A stretch of DNA of 64,000 bases, taken from Thiosocius sp963759055. Its GTDB lineage: Bacteria > Pseudomonadota > Gammaproteobacteria > Chromatiales > Chromatiaceae. Positions within the stretch are counted from its first letter, which is position 1; each line of letters begins with the position of its first letter. Location of the stretch: contig CAVWYD010000014.1 of assembly GCA_963759055.1 (NCBI GenBank), forward strand, positions 1-64,000, in the 5' to 3' direction. Position numbers and translations under genes: made by a program. A model generated the notes under the pieces. That model saw only the letters and a program-made list of their open reading frames with translations. It did not search any database and was not told the origin of the DNA. This document shows positions 46,393-57,229 of the stretch, one piece after another.

Positions 46393-48694
46393 ATGTCGTT
46401 ACGCATGCGTATCCTGCTGTTTCTGTTTGTATTTGGACTGGTGCCTCTGCTCCTGGCAGTCGTTATCAACCTGCCTCTGGTGCTGGAGCGGGTCGATCTG
46501 TTCTATCGCCATGCCTTTCTGCAGAACCTGCGTGCGGACTTCAGTGACCTCGATCAGCACCTGGCCAGCCGCGATGCCAGCGTGCGTCTGCTCGCCAAGC
46601 TCCCCGAACCGGGTGCCCTGGTCGGTGACGATGGTAAAGAGGATCAGGCCGAGATGGACCTGGCGCGCGCCCGCTATACCCAGTGGATCAACCGCATACT
46701 TGGCGAGGAGCGGGATATCACCGAGATCCTGTTTCTGGACGAGGCCGGTGTGGAGCGCTTCTGGCTGGAGCGTGACGGCGGCGGGAAATGGCAACCGACC
46801 ACGCGCCGCCTGCGCGGGGTGCCACCGGACCAGGTCGCTCTGCTTTTGTCCGGGCGTGTGAGTAATGTGGTACTGAGCCCGCTTCGCATCGATCTCTCGG
46901 CCGATGATCCGGCCAGGGTGTTCACTTTGCAGCTGCTCAGCCCGATTGCCTCGGGCGTACCAGGTGACACGCCGATCGGCCTGGTTGCCATTACGCTGGA
47001 TATCGCGGGCCTGGTCCGCCGTGACAACAAAACGCTGTGGGTGTACGGCGATGGCAACTATCTGCACCTGCCAGACCTGCCGCGGGCGTGAGGGCAATGC
47101 CTTCGAAGATTTTCCCGGGCTTGCCAAGGATTTCAAGGCCAATCGCATCGTGCTTTGGGAACGGGGCGATGATCGCGCGATCTGGGTGCCGATGTTCCGC
47201 ACGGTCGAGGGGGGCACGCTGTGGGTTGGACGGTCGGTAGATGACGGCCCCCTGCAGGCGTTTCGCACCGAGATCATCCTGCGGGTTCTGCTGATCGTGC
47301 TTGGTCTGATAGTGTTTCAGTTCATCGTGGCGCGATGGATTACCCGGCGTGCCGAACGCATCGGTCGCAAGTTGACCGAGGGGGTGCAGCAGACCCTGGA
47401 GTCAGACCAGCCGGTGGTATTCGACTGGTCGGGCTCACCCGAGTTGCGTCAGTTGGCCGATGATCTGACCCGCCTGTCGCGCACCCATGCCAGCCAGACC
47501 CGCAATCTGCGTGCCCATGCGCGAGAACTGGAGGCCACCAACCGTTACAAGTCCGAATTCCTGGCGAATGTCAGCCACGAGCTGCGCACCCCGCTCAATT
47601 CGATCCTGCTGTTGTCCAAGCTGCTGGCCTCCAGGGACAGCGAACTCGACGAGGAATCACGTGAGCAGGCCGAGGTCATCCACAAGGCGGGCTGCGACCT
47701 CAAGGCACTGATCGACAATATTCTCGATCTGTCACGCATCGAATCCGGGCGACTCGAACTGCATCTGGAATCAGTCCCGCTGGCCGAGTTGCTGGAGGAT
47801 CTGCGCCTGTTGCTGAAGCCACAGTTTGATGCCAAGGGCCTGCGGCTCGAGCTGCAGTTCGCGCCGGGCGTGCCAGAGCAGATAGAGACCGACGTCGACA
47901 AAGTCCGCCAGGTGTTGAAGAATTTTCTCGCCAACGCGGTCAAGTTTGCCGACCGCGGCGAGGTGACTCTCGGTGTCGCACCGGCGACGACGCCCTATGC
48001 CGTGACCCTGTCTGTGAGGGACCAGGGGATTGGCATACCGCCTGCGAAGCAGGAGGCGATTTTCGAGGCGTTCCAGCAGGCGGATGGCTCAACCAGTCGG
48101 CGCTATGGTGGCACCGGCCTTGGCCTGACCATCAGCCGCCAGCTCGCCGAGTTGCTCGGGGGTGAGATTCGCCTGGTGAGTCAGGTGGGCAGGGGCGCGG
48201 AATTTTCGCTTCTGCTGCCGGCGGTATGCAGCCAGGACGCTGTCGGGGCCCGGGCATCTTCAACGACATCGCTGCCGGCTCCCGATGAAGAGCCCGAACT
48301 TGCACCGAACAGTCTGCAAGGCCTGCACGTCCTGCTGATGGAGCCCGATGTGCGCAGCCAGCTTCACCTGAGTGGGATGCTGCGTGCTTGGGGCATGTCT
48401 CTGCACCTGGCCGATGATCTCGAAGAGGCAGCAGAATCGCTGGATGAGCTGGAACACGTTGATTTTCTGATGATCGACGTCCTCATGCCCGATGATGGTG
48501 CCTGTGTTACGATTCGTAAAATGCGCGAGCACCTGGGCGACTCCACGGTCGTGATCGGGATTATTCCCGCCGACCGGGTTGACGCCGCTGAGACCTGCCT
48601 GGGGCAGGGGGCGGATGATTTCGTCACCATGCCCTGCGACGCGCACGAGCTGTCAGGGGTGCTGACAAGGCACCTGCCTACGGATGCCGAATAG
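46393..48694 (+). CDS. Hybrid sensor histidine kinase with C-terminal receiver (one frameshift)
   Basis: About 766 residues. TM1 (LLFLFVFGLVPLLLAVVI), a periplasmic sensor (about 35-290), TM2 (about 294-316), a HisKA domain with NVSHELRTPLNS (phospho-His near 395), HATPase_c (about 500-610, GTGLGLTISRQLAELLGG) and a receiver (about 640-765). The receiver keeps the phospho-acceptor Asp in LMIDVLMP, but the acidic pair is reduced and the conserved Lys position reads TMPCD, so it may be inactive. One extra base near 47085 shifts the frame after NYLHLPDLP. It overlaps the next regulator gene by 11 bp. Confidence 0.87.
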
Positions 48695-49568
48695 AGTTTT
48701 GATGAAGCGTTATTCCGGATTCAAGCTGCTCGCGGTAGATGACAACGAACATAACCTGTTCACGTTGCGAGCGCTGGTGCAGGAGCATATGGATGTCGAG
48801 ATTCTCGAGGCCCGGGGCGGTGCTGAGGCGCTCGAGATAGCCCAGGCGCAACCGGATATCGATCTGATCATCCTCGATGTGCAGATGCCCGAGGTTGATG
48901 GTTTCGAGACCGCGCAGATGCTCAAGCTGCGCAAGAAGACCCGCGATATCCCGATCATCTTTCTGACTGCCGCATTCAAGACCGAAGAATTCCAGCGCAA
49001 GGGCTACGACGTCGGCGCGGTCGATTATCTGCTCAAGCCGATCGACGACAACCAGTTTCTCAACAAGATCAGCACTTATTTCCGTCTGATCGAAAAAGAG
49101 CGCCAGCTCAATCAGATTCTTGAAGAACAGGTGGCGCAGCGCACCGCTGAGCTGGATCAGGCCAAGCAGTATCTCGAGAACATCCTCAGCCACATGGGTG
49201 AGGCGCTGTTGCTGCTGTCGCCGGAGGGCGTGATTCGTGAGGTCAATCCGGCCGCCTGCGACATGCTCGGCTATCCTCGGGCAGAACTGGTCGGCATGTC
49301 GATCGGTGATGTGTTCGAGGAGGAAGGTGTGGCGCAGGCCGGCGCCTTCATGGGCACGTGGCTCGAGGCATTGATCCGTACCGGAGCACTGCGCGATATC
49401 GATGCGGCTTTTATTTCCAAGAGCGGCGAACGATTACCCATCCTGTTTTCCCGTACCGCGTTGTTGAATGCCGAGGGTGAAATAGGCGACATCATCTGTA
49501 TCGCGAAGAACATGCGTGGTTATCGCAAGGTGTCCGAGCTGGCAGATGCATCCAATGAAGCCGGCTGA
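48684..49568 (+). CDS. Response regulator with PAS output domain
   Basis: 294 residues. An N-terminal receiver (about 15-125: LAVDDNEHN, phospho-acceptor in LIILDVQMP, LTAAFKT and LLKPID), a coiled coil (LEEQVAQRTAELDQAKQYLENIL) and a PAS domain (about 165-280, MGEALLLLSPEGVIREVNPAACDMLGYPRAELVG). No DNA-binding or enzymatic output domain is seen, so it probably acts by protein contact. ATG 48684 overlaps the kinase stop; ATG 48702 is also possible. It is the likely partner of the hybrid kinase. Confidence 0.87.
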   Translation: MPNRVLMKRYSGFKLLAVDDNEHNLFTLRALVQEHMDVEILEARGGAEALEIAQAQPDIDLIILDVQMPEVDGFETAQMLKLRKKTRDIPIIFLTAAFKTEEFQRKGYDVGAVDYLLKPIDDNQFLNKISTYFRLIEKERQLNQILEEQVAQRTAELDQAKQYLENILSHMGEALLLLSPEGVIREVNPAACDMLGYPRAELVGMSIGDVFEEEGVAQAGAFMGTWLEALIRTGALRDIDAAFISKSGERLPILFSRTALLNAEGEIGDIICIAKNMRGYRKVSELADASNEAG

Positions 49569-49586
49569 AGCTGTTAGGAGCAAGTA

Positions 49587-49925
49587 ATGACGGACCCCGT
49601 TGAACCGCAGCCACCTGCGGATGAAGATCCGACCATGACAGCGAATGCGCTCAAGGCGATGGCGCATCCTCTGCGTTGGAAGATCCTGTGCACGCTCGGT
49701 GACCGCGAACTGTCGGTGGGCGAGATCGTCGAGCAGACCGGTACCTCGCAGAGCAACATCTCGCAGCATCTGGAACAGTTGCGCAACAAGAACATCGTGA
49801 CCTCGCGCAAGGAGGCCAATCGGATCTATTACCGGATCCGAAACGGCAAACTGCTGGAACTGGTGGGTACGATGCGCAGTGTGCTTTGCCCGGCGAATCT
49901 CGACGATCGTTATCCCGGCAGCTGA
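49587..49925 (+). CDS. ArsR-family winged-helix regulator
   Basis: 112 residues. Core helices AMAHPLRWKILCTLGDRELSVGEIVEQTGTSQSNISQHLEQLRNKNIVTSRKEANRIYYRI match ArsR/SmtB. There is one Cys in the N-terminal helix and one in VLCPANL near the end; no full metal-site set is clear, so it may sense something other than metal. It follows the response regulator by 18 bp and is co-oriented, and may be part of the same transcript. Confidence 0.87.
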   Translation: MTDPVEPQPPADEDPTMTANALKAMAHPLRWKILCTLGDRELSVGEIVEQTGTSQSNISQHLEQLRNKNIVTSRKEANRIYYRIRNGKLLELVGTMRSVLCPANLDDRYPGS

Positions 49926-49970
49926 GCTGCGCAGGTGAACCGGCTGCGATGCTACGTATCGCGGGCTTCC

Positions 49971-51047
49971 ATGTCATTAGTCTCCGAGTATGAATCCCGC
50001 CTGGTGGCGGAGGGGCTGACCTCCGATCCCGACCAGCTGCGCGTGCTCGAGTCGCTGCAGCGACTGACCGATGAATTGGCGCAGCCCGGGCCGCAAGGCC
50101 TGAAGCGTTTCTTTCAGCCTGCGCCGCGGGCGATCAAGGGGCTGTATATCTGGGGTGGTGTCGGGCGCGGCAAGACCTGGTTGATGGACCTTTTCTACGA
50201 CCAGCTGTCCGGAACCTCGAAGACAAGATTTCACTTTCACCGTTTTATGCAGCTGATCCACAACGAGCTGACCTCCATCAAGGGCAAGGCCAATCCCCTG
50301 GAGATCGTTGCCTCGCGCATGGCGCGTAACTGGCGTCTGCTGTGTCTGGACGAATTCCATGTGGTGGACATAGGCGATGCGATGATCCTGGCCGGTCTGC
50401 TGCGCAGTCTGTTCGAGCAGGGCATCGTGCTGGTGACCACCTCGAACGTCCCGCCCGACAGTCTTTACCGTGACGGTATCCAGCGTGCGAGTTTTCTGCC
50501 GGCGATCGATCTTCTGAATACCCGCACCGAGGTACTGGAACTGGGCGGTGACCGCGATTACCGCAAGATGATCCTCGAGCAGGCGCAGGTCTACCATACT
50601 CCGCTGGGTGCCGAGACCGATGCGAGCCTGCTCGAGGAGTTTCGGCGTCTGGCCAACACCGAGCTGGAAGGTCCCGGTGACCTGTTGATCAACGGTCGGC
50701 CCATGCCCTACCGATACGCTGCCGAAGACATGGTCTGGTTCGATTTTGAGGCCCTGTGCGGCCCGCCACGCAGCAAGAACGACTATATCGAACTGGCGCG
50801 CTGCCATCAGACCGTGTTCATGTCGGATATCCCCGTCATGGGGGGGTCGCGCGACGACCGCAGCCGCCGTTTCATCTTCCTGGTCGATGAATTTTACGAT
50901 CGTCGCGTCAAGCTGGTTTTGAGTGCGGAGGCGCCCGCCCAGCGGTTGTATATCGGTGAACGCCTGGCATTCGAGTTTCAGCGCACGGTCAGTCGTCTCA
51001 CCGAGATGCAGACCCCGGCCTTCCTCGGTCGGCCGCATCTGGGCTAG
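49971..51047 (+). CDS. zapE: AFG1-family ATPase, ZapE-like
   Basis: 358 residues from ATG 49971; the frame is open twelve codons further from a GTG at 49935. P-loop GGVGRGKTWLMDLFYD, Walker B LLCLDEFHVVDIGDAM, sensor VTTSNVPPDSLYRDGIQR. The C-terminal lid is RFIFLVDEFYDRRVKLVLSAEAP. In E. coli ZapE interacts with FtsZ during division. It is 9-45 bp after the ArsR gene depending on the start. Confidence 0.9.
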   Translation: MSLVSEYESRLVAEGLTSDPDQLRVLESLQRLTDELAQPGPQGLKRFFQPAPRAIKGLYIWGGVGRGKTWLMDLFYDQLSGTSKTRFHFHRFMQLIHNELTSIKGKANPLEIVASRMARNWRLLCLDEFHVVDIGDAMILAGLLRSLFEQGIVLVTTSNVPPDSLYRDGIQRASFLPAIDLLNTRTEVLELGGDRDYRKMILEQAQVYHTPLGAETDASLLEEFRRLANTELEGPGDLLINGRPMPYRYAAEDMVWFDFEALCGPPRSKNDYIELARCHQTVFMSDIPVMGGSRDDRSRRFIFLVDEFYDRRVKLVLSAEAPAQRLYIGERLAFEFQRTVSRLTEMQTPAFLGRPHLG

Positions 51048-51140
51048 CGAACTCAAGCAGCCCACAGTGTCCTGTCCGAGTTTACAAATTATTCAGGGCT
51101 TAGCGCGCGTTTGCCGGCGGATTTAATCGGCCCTGGTGAC

Positions 51141-51169
51141 TTGAATTTCCCATAACAATAATCTATATT
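51141..51169 (+). promoter_or_regulatory. Sigma-70 promoter of the RND efflux operon
   Basis: TTGAAT (51141-51146) and TATATT (51164-51169) with a 17-bp spacer in an AT-rich gap; the start codon at 51195 follows 26 bp later, so the leader is short. Two AT-rich inverted stretches nearby could be operator sites, but no local regulator gene can be tied to them. Confidence 0.6.
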
Positions 51170-51194
51170 AGCAATCATTAATATTATATCCGGG

Positions 51195-52256
51195 ATGTTT
51201 GTGATGATCGCAGCCGCTCGTTGGTTTATCGCTGGAACCCTCTCCGTCTGGATGCTGGGCCTGACTCCGGTCATGGCCGAAGGGCTGGATACTGCACCGG
51301 TGGCGCGCGCGGATCTGCCGCGGGTCTATCGGCTCGATGGTGTGGCCGAGGCGGTCAATCGCGGCACCGTCTCCGGGCAGACCTCCGGTCGCGTGATCGC
51401 GGTGAATTTCGATGTCGATGACTATGTGAGCCAGGGCGATGTGATCGTTCTGATCGAGGATACCGAGCACCAGTCGCGGGTCGATCAGGCGCTGGCCAAT
51501 CTCAAGGCGGCGAGCGCCAGGCGCCAGGATGCCGAGAGCGATTTCAAACGCATCCAGGGGGTGTTCGCCAAACAGGCGGTCTCCAAGGCCGAAATGGACA
51601 AGGCCACGACGGCACTCAAGCAGGCCCGCGCGGGCGAACAGGAAGCCGAGGCTGCCTACGAGCAGGCCCTGCAGCAGCTCGAGTACACCCGGGTCAAGGC
51701 GCCCTATAACGGCATCGTGACCGAGCGTCTGGTCGAGGTCGGGGAATCCGTGCAACCCGGTCAGCCCTTGGTTTCCGGGCTGTCGCTCGACAGCATGCGC
51801 ATCAGCGTCGACGTACCGCAGATTCTGGTCGAGTCGATCCGCAAGGAGCGCAAGGCGCAGGTGAGAATCGGCGCCACATGGGTCACGGCCGAGGAACTCA
51901 CCATTTTCCCGGTTGCGGATCCGCTCTCGGTCACATTCAAGGTCCGTCTGCAGCTGCCTGACGGGATCGAGGGTGTGTATCCCGGGATGTATACGAAGGT
52001 CGGCTTCGTCGCCGGCTCGCTGCCCAGCCTGGTGGTACCGCTGTCCGCGGTGGTGTTGCGATCCGAGGTGGTCGCCGTGTATGTGGTCGACGGCGAGGGC
52101 CGGGTGCATTTCAGGCATATCCGGCTCGGTTCGCCGGCAGGTCAGGCACATGTCAGCGTTCTGTCCGGGCTGGATGAAGGCGAACTGGTCGCGACCGACC
52201 CGGTGGCCGCAGGGATCCTGCTGAAATCGCAACGAACGGCGAAGGGTGCGCGATGA
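51195..52256 (+). CDS. RND efflux periplasmic adaptor (membrane fusion protein)
   Basis: 353 residues. Signal peptide (WFIAGTLSVWMLGLTPVMA). A biotinyl-lipoyl half domain (RVIAVNFDVDDYVSQGDVIVLIED), an alpha-helical hairpin (about 95-165), the second lipoyl half (YTRVKAPYNGIVTERLVEVGE), beta-barrel and membrane-proximal domains are present. It bridges the inner-membrane pump and an outer-membrane channel. Its stop overlaps the pump start by 4 bp (ATGA). No TolC-type gene is adjacent. Confidence 0.9.
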   Translation: MFVMIAAARWFIAGTLSVWMLGLTPVMAEGLDTAPVARADLPRVYRLDGVAEAVNRGTVSGQTSGRVIAVNFDVDDYVSQGDVIVLIEDTEHQSRVDQALANLKAASARRQDAESDFKRIQGVFAKQAVSKAEMDKATTALKQARAGEQEAEAAYEQALQQLEYTRVKAPYNGIVTERLVEVGESVQPGQPLVSGLSLDSMRISVDVPQILVESIRKERKAQVRIGATWVTAEELTIFPVADPLSVTFKVRLQLPDGIEGVYPGMYTKVGFVAGSLPSLVVPLSAVVLRSEVVAVYVVDGEGRVHFRHIRLGSPAGQAHVSVLSGLDEGELVATDPVAAGILLKSQRTAKGAR

Positions 52257-55200
52257 ATAAGCTCGGCTTTTCCGGGTCCATCGCCGCCCGTTTCCAGTCT
52301 ACCCAGATAACACCGCTGCTGGCCCTGGTGGGCCTGCTGCTCGGCGTGTTCGCGGTGCTGGTCACGCCGCGCGAGGAAGAGCCGCAGATCAACGTCACCT
52401 TCGCCAATGTGTTCATTCCGTTTCCGGGTGCCTCGGCACGCGAGGTGGAGAGCCTGGTCGCGTCGCCGGCCGAACAGGTGCTGGATGAGATCGACGGTAT
52501 CGAGCATGTGTACTCGACCTCGATGCCGGGCATGGCGGTGCTGACCGTGCAGTACCTGGTCGGCGAGGACCGTACCGACGCGATCGTGCGCCTGTTCAGC
52601 AAGATCAATTCGAACCAGGACTGGCTGCCGGCCGGGGTGGGGGTCGGCCAGCCGATCGTCAAGCCCAAGGGCATCGATGATGTCCCGATCGTCACCGTCA
52701 CCCTGTGGTCGGAGGACGAGTCGCAGGGGGCCTTCGAACTGGGCCAGGTGGCGCATGCGATCGAGTCTGAACTCAAACGCGTGCCCGGGACCCGCGACAT
52801 TTACACCATCGGTGCCACCGAGCACGTGGTCGCGGTGGACCTCGATCCGCAGGCGCTGGCGTCGCATGGGCTCGATCCGCGTGATCTGCGCCTTGCCCTG
52901 CAGTCGGCCAATGTGACGCGCGATAACATCCGGCGTTCTGGCAGACGACAGCGAACTGCTGGTACAGGCCGGCGTCTTCCTCAGTCATGCCGACGAGATC
53001 GATGATCTGGTGGTCGGTGTGCATGACAACAAGCCGGTGTTCCTGCGCGATGTCGCCACCGTTCGCCTGGGTGCAGATATCCCTTCGACCTACGTCTGGA
53101 CCGGCGCCGGGCCGGCCAGCGCGGACGCGAAACTTCGGGACGCCGTCGAAAGGCCTGCGGTCACGCTCGCGATCGCCAAGAAGCCCGGCACCAATGCAGT
53201 CGAGATAGCTCAGCGGGTGATCGACCGCTTCAATCAGCTGGAAGGGATCTACATTCCCGATGGTATCGCGGTCCAGGTGACGCGCAACTACGGCGCCACG
53301 GCCGATACCAAGGCGAAAAAGCTGATCACCAAACTGGTGTTCGCAACCGCCTCGGTGGTGCTGCTGGTCCTGTTCGCCCTGGGCTGGCGCGAGGCGATCA
53401 TCGTGGGCTCTGCGGTGGTCGTGACCCTGGCCGCCACCCTGTTTGCATCCTGGGCCTGGGGCTTCACGCTCAACCGTGTCTCGCTGTTTGCGCTGATCTT
53501 TTCGATCGGCATCCTGGTGGATGATGCGATTGTCGTGGTGGAGAATATCCATCGCCATCTGGCGCTGGGCGCCAAACGCCTGCGCGACGCCATACCGGCC
53601 GCGGTCGACGAGGTAGGTGGGCCGACGATCCTGGCGACCTTCACGGTGATTGCGGCGCTGTTGCCGATGGCCTTTGTCAGCGGTCTGATGGGTCCCTACA
53701 TGAGCCCCATTCCGATCAACGCCTCGCTCGGCATGCTGATCTCTCTGGTCGTCGCCTTCGTATTCACGCCCTGGATGAGCAACCGCATGCTCGCGAAGGT
53801 GGCAAAAAAGTTCGAGGCGCATACACACGAACACGAAAGCAGTCCGGCCCTGGAGCGGTTTTTCGACCGCATCATGTCGCCCTTCCTGATCGGTGTGCAG
53901 GGTTACCGCAATCGCTGGAAGCTGCTCGCCGGGGTGCTCGCCCTGATCGTGCTTTCGCTGATGCTGGTGGTCAGCAAGGCGGTGGTGCTGAAGATGTTGC
54001 CGTTCGACAACAAGTCGGAGTTTCAGGTGGTGCTGGATATGCCGGAGGGCACCAGTCTCGAGCGCACCACGCGGGTGCTGAGCGAGATTTCGTCCTATCT
54101 GGCCGAGGTGCCCGAGGTGACCGATTACCAGGTCTATTCGGGCACTGCCGCGCCGATCAGCTTCAATGGCCTGGTGCGTCAGTATTACCTGCGCGAAGGT
54201 GCGCATCTGGGTGATATCCAGGTCAACCTGGTCGATGCCAAGCTGCGTGAGCGCAAGAGCCACGAGGTGGCGCGTTCGGTGCGCGAGCCGATCCAGGCGA
54301 TCGCCCTGCAATATGGCGGCAATGCCAAGATCGTCGAGGTGCCGCCCGGCCCGCCAGTGATGTCGCCGTTGGTGGCCGAGGTCTATGGCCTCGACTACCA
54401 GGGCCAGATCGCGGCAGCCAAGGCCCTGCGCGAGACCTTCGAGTCGACGCCCGATATCGTCGATGTGGACGACTCGGTCGAATATCCGTCGGAAAAGGGC
54501 GTGGTCATCGTCGACCGGCCCAAGGCGGCGCGCCTGGGGGTGCCGCAGAGCGCCGTGGTCGATGCGCTGGGCATCGCACTGGGCGGCGAGGACATGAGCT
54601 TCCTGCACGCCAGTCATCACAAGTACGCCGTACCGATCCGGGTGCGTTACAGCGAGCGTGACCGGGCCGATCTGTCGCAGGTGCTGGCGCTCAAGGTGCG
54701 CAGCGAAAGCGGCGCCCTGGTGCCCCTGTCCGAGGTCGTGGCGGTCGTGCCCGGCGGTGCGCGAGTTCAGCATCCAGCACAAGGATCTGTTGCCGGTGGT
54801 CTACGTGACCGGCGACATGGCGGGTGAGACCGACAGCCCGCTGTACGGCCTGTTCGAGATATCCGACCGCCTGGAGGAGCAGGGCGGCCCGGAGCAATGG
54901 CTGCTGTCGCAGCCACTCAATCCCTATGACTACAGCATCAAGTGGGATGGCGAGTGGCAGGTGACCTACGACACCTTCCGCGACATGGGGATCGCCTATT
55001 CGGTCGGTCTGCTGCTGATCTACCTGCTGGTGGTGGCGCAGTTCCGTTCCTATCTGGTGCCGCTGGTGATCATGGCGCCGATTCCGCTGACCATCATCGG
55101 TATCCTGCCGGGACATGCCATCATGCAATGGCTGACCGGCGCGGGGCAGTTCACCGCGACCTCGATGATCGGCATGATCGCCCTGGCCGGGATCATCGTG

Positions 55201-55492
55201 CGCAACTCGATCCTGCTGGTCGATTTCATCAACCAGGAGGTGCGCGACGGTGTGCCCTTCGATCGCGCGGTCGTGCGTGCGGCGGCGGTGCGCGCCAAGC
55301 CGATCGTGTTGACCGGGCTGGCGGCGATGGCCGGCGCCTTCTTCATCCTCGACGACCCGATCTTCTCCGGCCTGGCGGTATCGCTGATCTTCGGTCTGTT
55401 CGTCTCCACCATCCTGACCCTGATCGTGATCCCGGTGGTCTACTTCGGCGTGATGTACAAACGTATGGACAGCATCCGCGAAAGCTGCCTGA
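52253..55492 (+). CDS. RND efflux pump, inner-membrane permease (frameshifts)
   Basis: About 1078 residues, twelve helices. Features: N-terminal TLLALVGLLLGVFAVLV-like helix (ITPLLALVGLLLG), two large periplasmic porter parts, the proton-relay region (FSIGILVDDAIVVVENIHRHL) and a second bundle (LLIYLLVVAQFRSY, ALAGIIVRNSILLVDFI). Extra bases near 52930 (ATCCGGCG) and 54765 shift the frame. The open frame runs to 55584, but one extra A in CGCGAAAGC near 55480 would give the more likely end EAA with TGA at 55490-55492, just before a hairpin terminator. Substrate is unknown; the family exports drugs, lipids or dyes. Confidence 0.87.
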
Positions 55493-55526
55493 GCAACCCT
55501 GGCTCAGGGAGTTTCGAGACGACGCA

Positions 55527-55570
55527 CAGAACAAACCCCGCGACCGCGGGGCTTGTTCTGCACAGTTTTT
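55527..55570 (+). terminator. Intrinsic terminator of the RND operon
   Basis: Stem with outer arms 55527-55534/55553-55560 (CAGAACAA) and inner arms 55536-55541/55546-55551 (CCCCGC), an A:C mismatch between them and a 4-nt loop, followed by TTTTT at 55566-55570. It lies inside the annotated-by-frame tail of the pump, supporting the earlier stop. Confidence 0.75.
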
Positions 55571-55898
55571 CGGAGCGGGGTTAACCAGTCTCCACGGGAG
55601 TTTTGTAATTTGTCGACCCTTGGAGAGTCCACCCGCATGGGTTGTCAGCTCAATCCAGTCAGGTTAACCGCGACCTGCGGTCGAACCCGCCTGCTTTCCC
55701 TGGCCCACATGGGTGTTCCCCAAGTGAATCGACATCGCCGATCCCTGTCGGCGAACATTTCTGGCCGAAGCCAGCATGACTAATCTTAATGGCTGTGGCT
55801 GCGATGTACAGAGGGACAATTACCTAGGGGAAATCCCGATGCCTCGATAAGTCCATGACCGACAATGACTGTTGCGCCCAGCAGATCGAGGTTCTTGC
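55571..55898. other. Non-coding gap between RND pump and TraB gene
   Basis: About 330 bp with no convincing ORF. A short hairpin (CGCCGA/TCGGCG with a 6-nt loop) near 55735-55755 is the only structure I notice. No tRNA-like cloverleaf, promoter pair or repeat stands out. Confidence 0.4.
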
Positions 55899-57124
55899 TC
55901 AAGCGTTAAGTCGGTCATAAATCAGGAAGCCTGCGATATAGGTTCCTGCCGCCGAGCCCAGGGTGCTGAGCAGAAATACCAGCAGGGTGCGCGACACGCG
56001 GTTACGCCACCAGCCACGCAGTTCCGTGGTGTCGTGTCGCAGGCTGCTGAAGTCGGCGACCCGAGGTTTGCGTAACCAGAGTTCTGCCGCCGCAGTGACC
56101 ATGCCCGCACCGATGGTCGGATTGAGTGAGGTGATAGGCGCGGCGAGAAAAGCAGTCGCCACGGTGAGCGGATGCGCCGCGGCCAGCAGGGCGCCCAGGG
56201 CCGAGAGGCCACCGTTGATCAACACCCAGTCGCGAACCAGTTGCCAACCGAGATCTGGATTGCGCGTGAAGCCGAGGTAGAAACCGGTCATGACCAGGGC
56301 CACGATGGCCCAGGGAATCAGCTTTGGCCAGCGCGACTTTTCGCGGCACCGCATCGAGTTCGCTGCAGTGCCGCGGCCGGTTCGTCGCGGTCGTTCAGGT
56401 GTTCCGCGATTCCCTTGAGGTGTCCCGCGCCGACCACTGCCAGAATGGGCCGTCCGGGATGTTGCTGCGCGGCCTCGCGCAGTTTCGCCGCCATGTAGCG
56501 GTCACGTTCGGCGATCAGCGGCTGGTAAAGGTCGTCGCGGTCGTGCGCGAACTCTGCGAAGGTGGTCTCCAGCACATCACCTTCCTTGAGGTGTTCGATA
56601 TCCTCTTCGCTGACCTCTTCGCGTGAGACCAGGCTGGTGACCAGTCCGGTAAACAGGATGGCACGGCGCCACCAGCTGAGGTTGCGCGCGGTGCGCTTGA
56701 GCGTGATGCCGATCTCGCGGTCGATCAGCACCACCGGGAGACCGTGCACCTCCGCCTGACTGACCGCCATGCGCATCTCTGCGCCGGGCTCGATCCCGAG
56801 TTGTTCGCCGAGGCGCTGTTGGTAGGCGGCCATGGCGAGATTGGCCATTACCATCGCGGCCTTGCCCTGTCGCAGGACCTGCATCAGGTCGAGCTGTGCC
56901 AGCCGGTCCGGGTTGTTCAATGCATCGAAGCGGCTCGGGCAGAGCTCGATTGCCACTGCCTGATAGGCCTTGCTGTCCAGCTCGGCGGCCACCTGTTCGG
57001 CACTGCTGCGCGATACGTGCGCCGTGCCCAGCAGGGTGATCAGCGTATCTCCGAGTTCAACCTCGCGCAGCAGGGCCGCCGACTGCTCCGCGCCTTCGGT
57101 TCTGGCGTCCTCGACTACCGACAT
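55899..57124 (-). CDS. TraB/PrgY-family protein (two frameshifts)
   Basis: About 407 residues. The N-terminal TraB domain (about 20-255) contains LITLLGTAHVSRSSAEQV, AIELCPSRFDALNN and VVGAGHLKGI, matching the EreA/ChaN-like metal-dependent fold. The C-terminal third has four transmembrane helices (WAIVALVMTGFYLGF; LINGGLSALGALLAA; FLAAPITSLNPTIGAGMVTAAAEL; TLLVFLLSTLGSAAGTYIAGFLIY). In enterococci the family removes sex-pheromone activity; bacterial roles are otherwise unclear. Extra bases near 56365 and 56340 shift the frame between the two parts. Confidence 0.8.
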
Positions 57125-57229
57125 GAACGACTCCTTACGTAGAACGCGACATCATAACAGCCCCAGGTCGGTGACAGTCTGCCCGGTGGTCATTACCATG
57201 CGGGGACGAAACCAATGGAACCGTTCACC

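Noticed and set aside
52773..54782. 669-codon open frame on the minus strand
   Set aside because: Exactly antisense to the RND pump; composition rich in His, Arg and Gln as expected from reading GC-rich coding DNA backwards, with no family signal.
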